Assembly (NCBI GenBank): GCA_013299115.1
Contig: JAAFKA010000007.1
Coordinates: 62,001-126,000 of the forward strand
DNA length: 64,000 bases
From: Cytophagales bacterium
GTDB lineage: Bacteria > Bacteroidota > Bacteroidia > Cytophagales > Thermoflexibacteraceae
Direction of reading: 5' to 3'
Of this stretch, positions 1 through 8,335 are shown piece after piece (position 1 is the first letter of the stretch; each line of letters starts with the position of its first letter). The position numbers and the translations under genes are program-made. The notes below the pieces were generated by a model. That model was not told the DNA's origin and ran no database searches. It saw nothing but the letters and a program-made list of their open reading frames with translations.

Positions 1-787
1 CGCCACAGGCAGCTATTTCGGCTATTCGGGTTAAGGTAATGCCCCCAGAGGCTTCGGTTTCGTATTTGCCCGCAATCAAAAGTACGGCTTGTCGCATTTG
101 CTCTGTTGTCATGTTGTCTAACATAATCACGTCAATTCCGCCTACTGCCAACACTTCTTTCACTTCTTCGAGGTTGCGAGTTTCTACCTCAATCCTCAAT
201 TTTCTGCCTGTTTGCTGCAAATAATTTTGGGTAGCCACAATAGCTTGCCTGATGCCACCTGCATAATCTATGTGGTTGTCTTTGAGCATAATCATGTCGA
301 ACAAACCAAAACGGTGATTAGTGCCTCCACCAATTTTGACAGCCCATTTTTCCATTAGCCTAAAATTGGGAGTAGTTTTGCGCGTATCCAAAATCTTAGT
401 TTTTGTGCCTTTGGTTTGTTCCACCGCCTTGTGTGTGTGCGTGGCTATGCCACTCATACGTTGCATACAGTTTAGCACCAACCTTTCGGCAGTCAAAATA
501 GACCTTGCCCTACCCGAAACAGTCAAGCCAATGTCACCAAATTTTACGCTGCTGCCGTCTGCCAACAAGGGCGTAACTTGCAACTGGCTATCCACTTGTT
601 TGAAAATCATTGTTGCCAACTCCATGCCCGCCAAAATACCTTCGCCTTTGATAAGCAACTTTGCTTTCTGTTGTCTATCGGCTGGAATGGCAGCCAAAGA
701 CGAATGGTCGCCATCGCCTACATCTTCGGCAAGGGCAGTGGCAATAAACTGCTCGATGGCAGCTGGGGTTAAATAGTCGTATTTCAT
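1..787 (-). CDS. nadC: Nicotinate-nucleotide pyrophosphorylase (carboxylating), 3' end cut by window
   Basis: Quinolinate phosphoribosyltransferase: converts quinolinate and PRPP to nicotinate mononucleotide, CO2 and PPi in cytoplasmic de novo NAD synthesis. Reading the minus strand from ATG at 787 gives 262 uninterrupted codons running off the left edge; about 20-25 C-terminal residues are missing. Family signatures are clear: ERLVLN at residues 101-106, TRKTTPNFR at 135-143, the glycine-rich KIGGGTNHR near 151-159, LKDNH at 168-172, an acidic E200, MLD at 222-224 and ASGGI at 246-250, which binds the phosphate of PRPP. All expected active-site positions are present, so the gene looks functional. 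It is followed upstream (to the right) by a same-strand nuclease gene 32 bp away, but the two have no evident functional link. Very sure of the assignment. Confidence 0.96.
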   Translation of the reverse strand, partial: MKYDYLTPAAIEQFIATALAEDVGDGDHSSLAAIPADRQQKAKLLIKGEGILAGMELATMIFKQVDSQLQVTPLLADGSSVKFGDIGLTVSGRARSILTAERLVLNCMQRMSGIATHTHKAVEQTKGTKTKILDTRKTTPNFRLMEKWAVKIGGGTNHRFGLFDMIMLKDNHIDYAGGIRQAIVATQNYLQQTGRKLRIEVETRNLEEVKEVLAVGGIDVIMLDNMTTEQMRQAVLLIAGKYETEASGGITLTRIAEIAACG

Positions 788-819
788 AAAAGATAATTTG
801 GCTGCAAATTAATGCACTC

Positions 820-1683
820 TTATTCCTTTGGCTCGGCTCGTAATTCCTCAATCTGTTCGACAGTCAAGCCTGTTAGGTCTGCAATAAGCTCATTATCAAG
901 CATTTTTTTGATTGCATTCTTAGCTATTTCTATTTTTCCTTCTTGTTTGGCTGTATAACTCACACTATTCTCAATTCTTCTATTTTCTTGAAAACGGTTA
1001 TACATTTTTTTGTCTTCCTCTGTCAAATTTTCATAACGTAACTTTTCTTTGGCTTTCTCCAAACCTTTTGCTTTGAAACTATCCTTTACTTCGCTGTTTT
1101 TTAAAAAATAAATCCACTCATCCAGTGTATCTTTGGCAATGTCGTTAAAGTTGTTAATTTTTAGGATATAGTATTTAGGAAAAATATCTGCTATTTTGTC
1201 CACAGCATAATTCTTCTTTTGAAAATTGGTGGGCTTCAGAATATCATTTTTGTGCATCCCCACAAATTCGCCTTTGTATTCATACACATAATCTTTGCCT
1301 TGCCCCAAACCAAAATAGACAATATTGATAGAATATATTTTTTTGATAGTGCCATAAGGTTCTCCCTCTTTGATATATTCGGTTACTAATTTAGAAACTC
1401 CATACAACATTCGTTGAAAATAATCTGATTCTGATTCGTTTTGGACTTCAATCAACATGAGTTCACCGTATTGGCTTTTTACCAAAATATCAACCCTATT
1501 GTACTTATCATATTCGTCTTGTTTATTACTTTCACTTTCCAAAACATCGACAATGGTAACATCAAAACGAAGTAACTCTGATAAAAGACCTTCTAAAATG
1601 CCAAAATTTGCTCGGTCGGCGTCCCGATTATGGCGGAGCAATTTTTTCATTGCCCAATCAAAACGAATAAGTTTGCTGCTCAT
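820..1683 (-). CDS. Rpn-family / PD-(D/E)XK nuclease family transposase-like protein
   Basis: 287 aa protein of the PDDEXK_2 (Rpn recombination-promoting nuclease) group, DNA endonucleases thought to promote RecA-independent recombination and often multicopy in Bacteroidota. The fold signature is visible as D65 (VDILV) followed by the E79-x-Q81 strand (LIEVQ), the form of the PD-(D/E)XK motif usual in this family, where Q replaces K. The C-terminus carries the typical tail EIAKNAIKKML...GLTVEQIEELR (about 250-285), a helix-turn element for dimer or DNA contact. Starts at ATG 1683. An internally deleted relic of a paralogue lies at 61692. Alternative reading as a simple restriction-like enzyme cannot be excluded. 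Confidence 0.85.
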   Translation of the reverse strand: MSSKLIRFDWAMKKLLRHNRDADRANFGILEGLLSELLRFDVTIVDVLESESNKQDEYDKYNRVDILVKSQYGELMLIEVQNESESDYFQRMLYGVSKLVTEYIKEGEPYGTIKKIYSINIVYFGLGQGKDYVYEYKGEFVGMHKNDILKPTNFQKKNYAVDKIADIFPKYYILKINNFNDIAKDTLDEWIYFLKNSEVKDSFKAKGLEKAKEKLRYENLTEEDKKMYNRFQENRRIENSVSYTAKQEGKIEIAKNAIKKMLDNELIADLTGLTVEQIEELRAEPKE

Positions 1684-1834
1684 TGTTATTAGTTTTTACT
1701 TCATGCAAATTAAAGAAAAAAGAAGAACATTTTTATCTATCTTATAAGCTATTTTTATATTTTATTGTTACTGTTTACTGCTAACTATTCACTGGTAACT
1801 ACAAAATTAATATTTAATTATTTTTGAAAATAAA

Positions 1835-1865
1835 TTTGGTTTTAATAAATAATTATTTACCTTTG
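1835..1865 (+). promoter_or_regulatory. Bacteroidota-type promoter TTTG-N19-TACCTTTG
   Basis: TTTG at 1835-1838, a 19-nt spacer and TACCTTTG at 1858-1865 match the -33/-7 consensus of the primary sigma factor of Bacteroidota. It lies 35 nt before the ATG at 1900, in an AT-rich gap, and would drive the zinc-knuckle membrane protein gene and possibly the TIR gene after it. Confidence 0.7.
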
Positions 1866-1899
1866 TTTAAATAAAAAACACTTTAAACAGTCGTAAGCC

Positions 1900-3309
1900 A
1901 TGAACTTCTTTTATCATCAACTCAAAGCAAATCTCGGCTTGAGCCTTATTCTCTTTATTGGGCTTGGCGTAGAGTTTAGTAATTTTCAGGCAATGTTTTT
2001 TCGGTTCATGTCGTCTTACAGACCGACTTGGGGGGCATTTAATCACTTACCAGCCATTTTTTTAAGTGCTTTTTTGCTCTTGTGTATCGTTATTTTTGGT
2101 ATTCGCAAACAAACAAGTTTGTCGTGGTTTTTGGCTCTGCTCACTTGTGTCATTTCTTTTTCGGTTTACAGTCGCATGAATTTGTCGTGGCAATGGGAGG
2201 AAATGCACGAAATCCACTTTGTTGTCTTAATTTTGAGTGCCATGTTGCCCATGTTGGTGGCTTACACTACTCACCAAATAGCCCAAACAGACGAAATAGA
2301 CGACTTCGACCAGTTGCCAAGTGCCGAAGAAGCCCGCCGTTTGCAACAAGCCCAACAACGGCATAGACAAGCTGCTGCCGAGCATAAACACCAGCAAAAT
2401 GCTACTCACGCACACGCCAATTCAGCCAACTTTCCGCCGCAAACCAACCAACATACGCAGCCTTACTATCATCATGCACCTACGTATGCGCATCATTTTC
2501 AGGCTGAAACAGGAACAAAACGCAAAAATTATGTGAACTACGAGGTCAATCAAATGATAAAACCCGAAAAAGAAACGCCAATGCCACCGCCACCCATTGT
2601 AGAACAGCCTTTTACGCACACCTTCGAGCATCAGGCAAACTATGCACCTGTGCAAGATTTGGTGGTGCAGCCTTGTGAGGAGTGCAACAGCCCGATGCAC
2701 AACAAACGAAAAGGCACAAAATATTGCTCTAAAACTTGCAGTTTGGCAGCACAAAAACGCCGCAAAGCTATGGAAAAAGAGGAATTGGCAAATGCAAAAG
2801 TTAGTCCTGCGGTGCAAATGCAGCCCCGAACAAAAGAAGTTGCTTTTGAGGTAGAAAATGCAAGCAATTTGGAGGGCAAAAAACAAGCAACCACGCCAAC
2901 TACACAAGAAAATGCTGAAAAAAGTCCTTCGGTTATGCAGTCTATTTTGAACTTTGCCACCAAAGAAATCAAAGAAATTAAGACCATCAGAGAAAATAAA
3001 ATAGTGGAAGAACAGCCCAAAACAGGCAATTTGCAACAAAACCAAAGCAATTTTAACTTAGCTGCAAATTTGGCTGCTTACGAAAAAGCTATGCACCAAG
3101 CCGTTGCCAACGAAAACATAGTACCAGAAACTACTTTTGTTTGCGAACACTGTGGCAAACCAACGCAACGCAAAAATATACATAGCCGTTTTTGTTCAGA
3201 AAATTGCCGTATTCATGCCCTCAAAGCACGCAAAAAATCTGACTTCTTTGTGCAGGCAGATGATTTTGATACCAATGGCGTAATTGCGTGGAAAAATCCT
3301 GCAAAGTGA
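1900..3309 (+). CDS. Multi-pass membrane protein with two C-terminal zinc-knuckle motifs
   Basis: 469 aa, family not recognised. Residues 1-125 hold about four hydrophobic segments (near 10-28, 50-68, 74-92, 107-122). A long polar linker follows, rich in Q, H and N (about 150-250). Two similar cysteine clusters come next: C259-x2-C262-x13-C276-x3-C280, and C415-x2-C418-x13-C432-x3-C436, each followed by a basic AQKRRK/ALKARK stretch. The spacing fits a treble-clef or 'CxxC...CSxxC' zinc ribbon, like those in short plasmid and phage proteins. The basic tails suggest nucleic-acid contact, so the protein may tether DNA or RNA to the inner membrane (inference). It has its own promoter at 1835-1865. 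The next gene, 123 bp downstream on the same strand, encodes the triple-TIR protein, so the two may be cotranscribed. Confidence 0.8.
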   Translation: MNFFYHQLKANLGLSLILFIGLGVEFSNFQAMFFRFMSSYRPTWGAFNHLPAIFLSAFLLLCIVIFGIRKQTSLSWFLALLTCVISFSVYSRMNLSWQWEEMHEIHFVVLILSAMLPMLVAYTTHQIAQTDEIDDFDQLPSAEEARRLQQAQQRHRQAAAEHKHQQNATHAHANSANFPPQTNQHTQPYYHHAPTYAHHFQAETGTKRKNYVNYEVNQMIKPEKETPMPPPPIVEQPFTHTFEHQANYAPVQDLVVQPCEECNSPMHNKRKGTKYCSKTCSLAAQKRRKAMEKEELANAKVSPAVQMQPRTKEVAFEVENASNLEGKKQATTPTTQENAEKSPSVMQSILNFATKEIKEIKTIRENKIVEEQPKTGNLQQNQSNFNLAANLAAYEKAMHQAVANENIVPETTFVCEHCGKPTQRKNIHSRFCSENCRIHALKARKKSDFFVQADDFDTNGVIAWKNPAK

Positions 3310-3432
3310 TAAATAGCTTAGGTTCAAAAAATATAGCATTTTCTAATTTTTCTTAATTTTTTTGCTTTTGGCTGCAATTTTGCAATATTTTCAGTTGGTT
3401 TTTGTGCAATAACTACTCAACGCCAACTGAAA

Positions 3433-5805
3433 ATGTACCAAATCAAAGACGCATTTATTTCTTACTCACGCAGAAATTTAGATTTTGCTCGCCAACTCTA
3501 TGAGGGATTGCAGCAAAATGGTTTGGAAATATGGTTTGACCAAAACGATATTCCATTGGCAGCAGATTTTCAGAATCAAATAGACGAAGGAATAAACAAG
3601 GCACACAATTTTATTTTTATCATTTCGCCTGCCTCAATTCAGTCGAGTTATTGTGCCAAAGAAATCAGCCGAGCCATAGCTTGTGGCAAACGGATTATTC
3701 CTATTCTCTATGAAATGCCCGATGCCCAAGAAATGCGGTACATAGACCCGCAAATAGAAAGGCTGAATTGGATTTATATGCGACCTCGCATAGAGGATTT
3801 TGACGAAAAATTGCGGGGCTTGCTTGCTGTGGTGCAAAGTTTTCAGGGCTACGTAGAAAAACATACTGAACTGTTAATCAAGGCTTTAGAGTGGGAAGAA
3901 CACCGAAGAAGCAACCAATTTTTGCTTATAAACAAAGACCGCCAAGCTGCCGAGCAGTGGCTCAATCAAGAGTTTGACGATTTGCCACCTTGCAGCCCAC
4001 CCGACTCTGTTTGCGAGTTTATTTGCGAGTCGAGGGAGAATGCCGAAAATTTATTGTCTGATGTTTACCTTGCCTCTACTAAAGACGATAGGCAAATGGT
4101 AGCCACTTTGCACAGGGCTTTGCAACGCTACGGCGCCACGACTTGGACTTATGAAACCGACTTTAAAATTGGTACGAACTACGAACTAACGGCAAGAGAA
4201 GGCATAGAAGGGTCTGATAATTTTTTGTTGGTAATTTCGCAACACCTCACCATTTATGACGACTGCATGAAGGAGTTGGAATATGCTTTGCTGCTCCACA
4301 AAAGAATTATACCTGTTAGCATAGACGATATGCCCACACATAACTTGCCCCCGCGTCTGCGTGAGTTGCAAACGATTAACCTTACTCATTTATTGGGCAA
4401 CCGAGAGGCACTTGCCGATGCCTTGTTTCAGTTGTTAGACGAAGAAAAGGCGTATTACCAACAGCACAAAGTTCTACTGGTGCAAGCTATCAAGTGGCAA
4501 CAGCAGCACCACAACCAGAGTATTTTGTTGCGTGGCTACAACCTCGAAAATGCTGAAACGTGGTTGCGAATTAACAGAAACCGCAAAAATCAGCCCCCTA
4601 CTGCTTTGCAAATCAAGTTTATAGAGGAAAGTAGTAGCAAAAAAGGGCAACTAAGCACCGAAGTTTTTATTTCCTACTCACGTGCAGATAGTGATTTTGC
4701 AAGGCAACTGAACAGTGAATTGCAAATTTACGGCAAAACTACATGGTTTGACCAAGAAAACATCACTTCGGGAGCAGATTTTCAGCAAGAAATTTACAAC
4801 GGCATTGCCTCTGCCGACAATTTTTTGTTTGTCATTTCTCCCGAATCAGTCAATTCGCCTTATTGTTATGACGAGGTGGCTTATGCCCAAAAACTGAATA
4901 AAAGGTTTATCACCATCAGATACCGCCAAATTATAGACAGTGAATTGCCAAAACCTTTGCGGGCTGTGCAGTGGATAGATGCCACAAAATCCGAATTTCA
5001 TCACGTATTTAGTGAGTTGATTCGGGCTTTGGACACCGACCGTATGCACGTGCAGCAGCACACCCGTTGGGCAACCAAAGCAGACGAATGGCAACAAAAA
5101 GACAAGGATAATTCTCTGTTACTCAGAGGAAATGAATTGGAATTGGCTGCTCTTTGGCTCAAAGAAACCGAAGAAAAAGAGAAAAAACCTGCCCCTACAG
5201 ATTTTCAAAAAGATTTTATAGAGTCAAGTGCAAATGCTCGCAAGGAGGAGCAAAAACGCAAAAAAGCCAGCACCCAACGGATTCGAATCATTGGCGGTGT
5301 AGTGGTAGGCGTGGCTGTGTTGGCTGCTTTTTATTTTATCAACGACCAAATAGACATCAAAAACCTGCGACACGAAAGGGAAAAATACAGCCAATTGACC
5401 TTTGAATTGATACAAGAAAGAGAAATTTTGCGTGCAAAACAAGACAGTTTGAGTGAAATGATAGCCAAAGAAAGGCAACATTTTAGCAAAGACAGCAAGT
5501 CAAAAGAAAAACAACTGCAAGGAATCAGCACCCAAAAAGAAAGTATGGAAAGTTTGTATGTGCATCAACGCAGACGCGGCGACAGCCTGCAAAACCTTGT
5601 GAACAAACATTTTTTGCCTCTCGAAAAGAAAATACACAAAATTCACTTGTTGAAAAAGAACTTAGACGATATTAATTTCAAACTAAGCCAGTTTATCAAA
5701 TTCAATCCTCGTTTGAAGAAATATCCAAATGAATTAGACGTTTTGCAAGAAATTTCTCAAAAGTTTGGGGAGGTGGAAAAAGAATTGGAAACAATGACCA
5801 AGTAA
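3433..5805 (+). CDS. Triple-TIR-domain protein with transmembrane anchor and coiled-coil tail
   Basis: 790 aa. Three TIR domains lie at about 5-135, 210-335 and 408-535. Each keeps the C-x-x-E box that holds the NADase glutamate of TIR enzymes (C74/E77, C278/E281, C478/E481). TIR1 and TIR3 start with FISYSR and have the WFDQ(N/E)xI box; TIR2 is more diverged (VYLASTKDD, TWTYETDF). Each TIR is followed by the same roughly 45-residue helical module ending in FLL(I/R)G/NxxxxxAxxWL (about 150-178, 350-378, 548-577), a spacer known from bacterial TIR-WD40/STAND proteins. One transmembrane helix lies at 617-636, then a coiled coil (640-790). Bacterial TIRs commonly deplete NAD+ or make cyclic ADP-ribose signals in defence. 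Here no separate sensor such as STAND, WD40 or SIR2 is fused. ATG at 3433 is well placed. Function is inferred, domains are certain. Confidence 0.9.
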   Translation: MYQIKDAFISYSRRNLDFARQLYEGLQQNGLEIWFDQNDIPLAADFQNQIDEGINKAHNFIFIISPASIQSSYCAKEISRAIACGKRIIPILYEMPDAQEMRYIDPQIERLNWIYMRPRIEDFDEKLRGLLAVVQSFQGYVEKHTELLIKALEWEEHRRSNQFLLINKDRQAAEQWLNQEFDDLPPCSPPDSVCEFICESRENAENLLSDVYLASTKDDRQMVATLHRALQRYGATTWTYETDFKIGTNYELTAREGIEGSDNFLLVISQHLTIYDDCMKELEYALLLHKRIIPVSIDDMPTHNLPPRLRELQTINLTHLLGNREALADALFQLLDEEKAYYQQHKVLLVQAIKWQQQHHNQSILLRGYNLENAETWLRINRNRKNQPPTALQIKFIEESSSKKGQLSTEVFISYSRADSDFARQLNSELQIYGKTTWFDQENITSGADFQQEIYNGIASADNFLFVISPESVNSPYCYDEVAYAQKLNKRFITIRYRQIIDSELPKPLRAVQWIDATKSEFHHVFSELIRALDTDRMHVQQHTRWATKADEWQQKDKDNSLLLRGNELELAALWLKETEEKEKKPAPTDFQKDFIESSANARKEEQKRKKASTQRIRIIGGVVVGVAVLAAFYFINDQIDIKNLRHEREKYSQLTFELIQEREILRAKQDSLSEMIAKERQHFSKDSKSKEKQLQGISTQKESMESLYVHQRRRGDSLQNLVNKHFLPLEKKIHKIHLLKKNLDDINFKLSQFIKFNPRLKKYPNELDVLQEISQKFGEVEKELETMTK

Positions 5806-5819
5806 AGGTTAGTTGTGAG

Positions 5820-5895
5820 GTAGTGCCACACAGGTAAAGTTGCAAACTCATTAGTACTGACATTTATCTAAAAAATGTTAGTGCTAAGTTTGTAG
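5820..5895. repeat. Palindromic repeat of the 'GTGCCACA / AACATTT-AAATGTT' family, copy 1
   Basis: A GTGCCACA box is followed by a hairpin whose arms read CTGACATTT and AAATGTTAG. Related hairpins next to GTGCCACA/GTGGCAC boxes occur at 34742-34830 and 53446-53504, all directly beyond the end of a gene. The 323-bp gap 5806-6128 holds this element, a TATCTTTG -7 box at 6005-6012, and nothing else I recognise. Confidence 0.6.
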
Positions 5896-6004
5896 TTCTG
5901 CTTTTCTTGACATTTTTATAGCCTATATGAAATCTTAATAAAAGTCCCATTGATAGACCTTTTATAAAATTTTATAAAACTGTAAAAGTAATAGTAAAAA
6001 TGTC

Positions 6005-6012
6005 TATCTTTG
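6005..6012 (+). promoter_or_regulatory. Candidate -7 box TATCTTTG before the DUF952 gene
   Basis: Matches TAnnTTTG, 117 nt before the ATG at 6129. No convincing TTTG -33 box lies at the usual 19-21 nt distance, so support is partial. Confidence 0.4.
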
Positions 6013-6128
6013 CCTGTTATTTAGTTGAACAGAACGAAACGATTGCAGGGCAAAGCGTCGGCGTACTCCCCCCAACTGCCAACATTTAAACAAAATAAAA
6101 TCAAAGGACACAAAAACCACAGTCACCC

Positions 6129-6425
6129 ATGATTTACCACATTGCAAGCTCCAAAGACCTCGACCAGATGCGGACACAAGGCTATTATAGTGTAGAATCC
6201 TTGCAAACAGAAGGTTTTATTCATTGCAGCACCGCCGAACAAGTGCATGAGGTGGGCAAAAGATACTTCGCAGGGCGTAAAGATGTGTGGTTACTACACA
6301 TCAACGAAAAGGAATTACAGCACAAACTCCGCTACGAAAATGCAACTAACAATGAGGTTTTTCCACACCTCTATGGTTTATTGCCCACTGCGGATATTTT
6401 GAAAATAGAAAAGGTGGAGTATTAA
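6129..6425 (+). CDS. DUF952 domain protein
   Basis: 98 aa small soluble protein matching the DUF952 family (whole length, residues 2-98). Recognisable features are the opening IYHIAS, the EGFIHCST box at about 32-39 that marks this family, a WLLHIN strand (57-62), and the conserved (V/E)FPHLYGLLP near 78-87. The family is widespread, often annotated as glutathione-S-transferase-domain-like, but has no proven reaction. It is followed 99 bp later by yicC on the same strand. Start at ATG 6129 agrees with the family length. Confidence 0.9.
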   Translation: MIYHIASSKDLDQMRTQGYYSVESLQTEGFIHCSTAEQVHEVGKRYFAGRKDVWLLHINEKELQHKLRYENATNNEVFPHLYGLLPTADILKIEKVEY

Positions 6426-6524
6426 TTCTCTCCAAAGCACTGAGTAGTGCAAGCTATTGTACTGAACTGTATGCAACGCATGAGTGCATAGCAAGGTTTT
6501 TAAAAAAACAAATAATTACACATA

Positions 6525-7403
6525 ATGGTAAAATCAATGACTGGTTTTGGTGCTGTGCAAATAGACACCGAAAATTATACGCTGCAAATAGAAATAAAGA
6601 CCCTGAACTCCAAGTTTTTGGACACTAATTTCAAAATTCCACACACCTTTTCAGACAAAGAAATAGAGGTTAAAAACTTGATAGGCAAGGTCTTAGAACG
6701 AGGGAAAGTAAATTTATATATGAGTTTTACAGACAAACTCAACGCAAAAGATAGAATGATAGTCAATCGGAATTTGGTGGCTCAATACTACCAAGACCTC
6801 TGCGAAACTGCCTTACAAGTGGGGGCAAGTACCGAAAACTTGTTGCCCTTAGCTTTGGCTTTGCCCCAAGCCTACATTGTGGCACCTGCTACGGCAGGGA
6901 CAGAAGAAAATTGGAAACTTATTAGCGAAGCACTCCAACAGGCTTTGACTCAATGCGATGAATTTAGGATAAGAGAAGGCAAGGTTTTGTACCAAATTTT
7001 TGTGGACAGTTTGCAAATTATTACCCAACAACTGCAAAAAATAGAGCAAAAAGACCCTGAAAGGGTACAGCACCAACGCCAACGCCTGCTGCAACACCTC
7101 CAAGAATTTACACACAACGAAAATTTTGACCGCAACCGTTTTGAACAAGAATTGATTTACTACGTGGAAAAACTGGACATCAATGAGGAAAAAGTAAGGT
7201 TGCGAAGTCATTTGCAATATTTTATGGACACCTTAGATGAGGCTGTTTCAAACGGCAAAAGATTGGGCTTTATAGCCCAAGAAATGGGTAGAGAAATCAA
7301 CACCATTGGCTCTAAGGCAAACGATGCCCAAATTCAACAATGGGTGGTGGTGATGAAAGAAGAATTGGAAAAAATAAAAGAGCAACTGAATAACATTATT
7401 TAA
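6525..7403 (+). CDS. yicC: YicC family endoribonuclease-like protein
   Basis: 292 aa, the full family length. The N-terminal YicC_N domain starts with MVKSMTGFG and contains LNSKFLD (about 28-34). The C-terminal DUF1732 domain has the hallmark GKRLGFIAQEMGREINTIGSKA (about 243-264). YicC of E. coli is an endoribonuclease linked to small-RNA decay and to stationary-phase growth; in Bacteroidota and Firmicutes the gene often lies beside gmk, but here it follows DUF952 and precedes an outer-membrane protein gene. Cytoplasmic; no signal peptide. Assignment very secure, cellular role in this lineage unproven. Confidence 0.95.
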   Translation: MVKSMTGFGAVQIDTENYTLQIEIKTLNSKFLDTNFKIPHTFSDKEIEVKNLIGKVLERGKVNLYMSFTDKLNAKDRMIVNRNLVAQYYQDLCETALQVGASTENLLPLALALPQAYIVAPATAGTEENWKLISEALQQALTQCDEFRIREGKVLYQIFVDSLQIITQQLQKIEQKDPERVQHQRQRLLQHLQEFTHNENFDRNRFEQELIYYVEKLDINEEKVRLRSHLQYFMDTLDEAVSNGKRLGFIAQEMGREINTIGSKANDAQIQQWVVVMKEELEKIKEQLNNII

Positions 7404-7454
7404 GCCTTTGCTTCCAAAAACCTACAACTTAAAGGCTATAGTACATAATCAAGT

Positions 7455-8261
7455 ATGAAAAACTTACTTTTTTTGTTTTGTTTGCTATATCATGGACAAT
7501 TTTTGTTGGCTCAAACCACCGAAAAAAGCACAAATGACTTGGAAATTTGGACAAGGCTTAACACCGAATACCAACTCAAAGGTGGAAGTTGTATCTTTGG
7601 TGAAACAAATTTGCGGAGTATAGTCGGTGATACCAAATCCAATTTAGGTTTTTTGCCTGCGTATCGGGTGCAGCAGTTGCTCGGCTACGAGCAATATTTA
7701 GATAAAAACTGGGCTTTGGGTTTTTCTTTGCGTGGAGTCATCGAAAAACCTTACAACCAGTTGTTTAGTCGTTTGTATGTGTCACACCTGAGCTTGTTGA
7801 AAGGCTACGAAATTCAAAAAGTGCTTGCTTTTGAGAGAATAGACTCTGAAAATGCAGCCGTTCAAACCGAAAGTAGAGTTTCTATTTTATTAGGGTTGGC
7901 AAAGGAATTTACGCTGCCCAACAAAGCAAAACTTCGCCCTATGGTTGCTTACCAACTTTTTATGAACCATCAATGGATACTCGAAGCTAATCCTCTTTAT
8001 ATCAATAGAGGTGTAGATAAAACAAGACTACATATAGAATTGGCGTATTTGTTCAATTCAAAATGGGCAGTTTCACTGTACTGGATAGACCAAACCGACT
8101 ACTTTTGGGTGTTAGGCGAATATGATGCCCAAAGAAACCAAATCAAACCTGATAGAAACCTCAATACCACCACGCCCATCATAGGTGTAAGGCTGTATTG
8201 GCGGTTGCTCAATAAAAATTTAGCAGATAAAATAAGGACAAGATTTTTATCTCCATTATAA
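7455..8261 (+). CDS. DUF2490-like outer-membrane beta-barrel protein
   Basis: 268 aa with a signal peptide (residues 1-20, cleavage after LLAQ). The rest alternates in short amphipathic strands. Motifs such as LEIWTRLNTEYQL, the RVQQLLGYEQYLDKNWALG segment, and W/Y-rich strands near the C-terminus (WAVSLYWIDQTDYF) resemble DUF2490 proteins, predicted small barrels of Bacteroidota. No ligand is known. The gene starts 51 bp after yicC and is followed by a perfect inverted repeat at its 3' end, probably the terminator it shares with the convergent membrane-protein gene. Confidence 0.75.
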   Translation: MKNLLFLFCLLYHGQFLLAQTTEKSTNDLEIWTRLNTEYQLKGGSCIFGETNLRSIVGDTKSNLGFLPAYRVQQLLGYEQYLDKNWALGFSLRGVIEKPYNQLFSRLYVSHLSLLKGYEIQKVLAFERIDSENAAVQTESRVSILLGLAKEFTLPNKAKLRPMVAYQLFMNHQWILEANPLYINRGVDKTRLHIELAYLFNSKWAVSLYWIDQTDYFWVLGEYDAQRNQIKPDRNLNTTTPIIGVRLYWRLLNKNLADKIRTRFLSPL

Positions 8262-8262
8262 A

Positions 8263-8335
8263 ATAATTGCAAAATTGCTAATCATGATGCCCTCCTTTAA
8301 AAAAATGTCATCTTTATTAGCAATTTTGCAATTAT
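8263..8335. terminator. 20-bp perfect inverted repeat between convergent genes
   Basis: The arm at 8263-8282 (ATAATTGCAAAATTGCTAAT) is the exact reverse complement of 8316-8335, with a 33-nt loop. It fills the gap between the stop at 8261 (+) and the stop at 8336 (-), so a bidirectional terminator is the likely role. Being AT-rich, it would be a weak intrinsic terminator. Confidence 0.55.
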
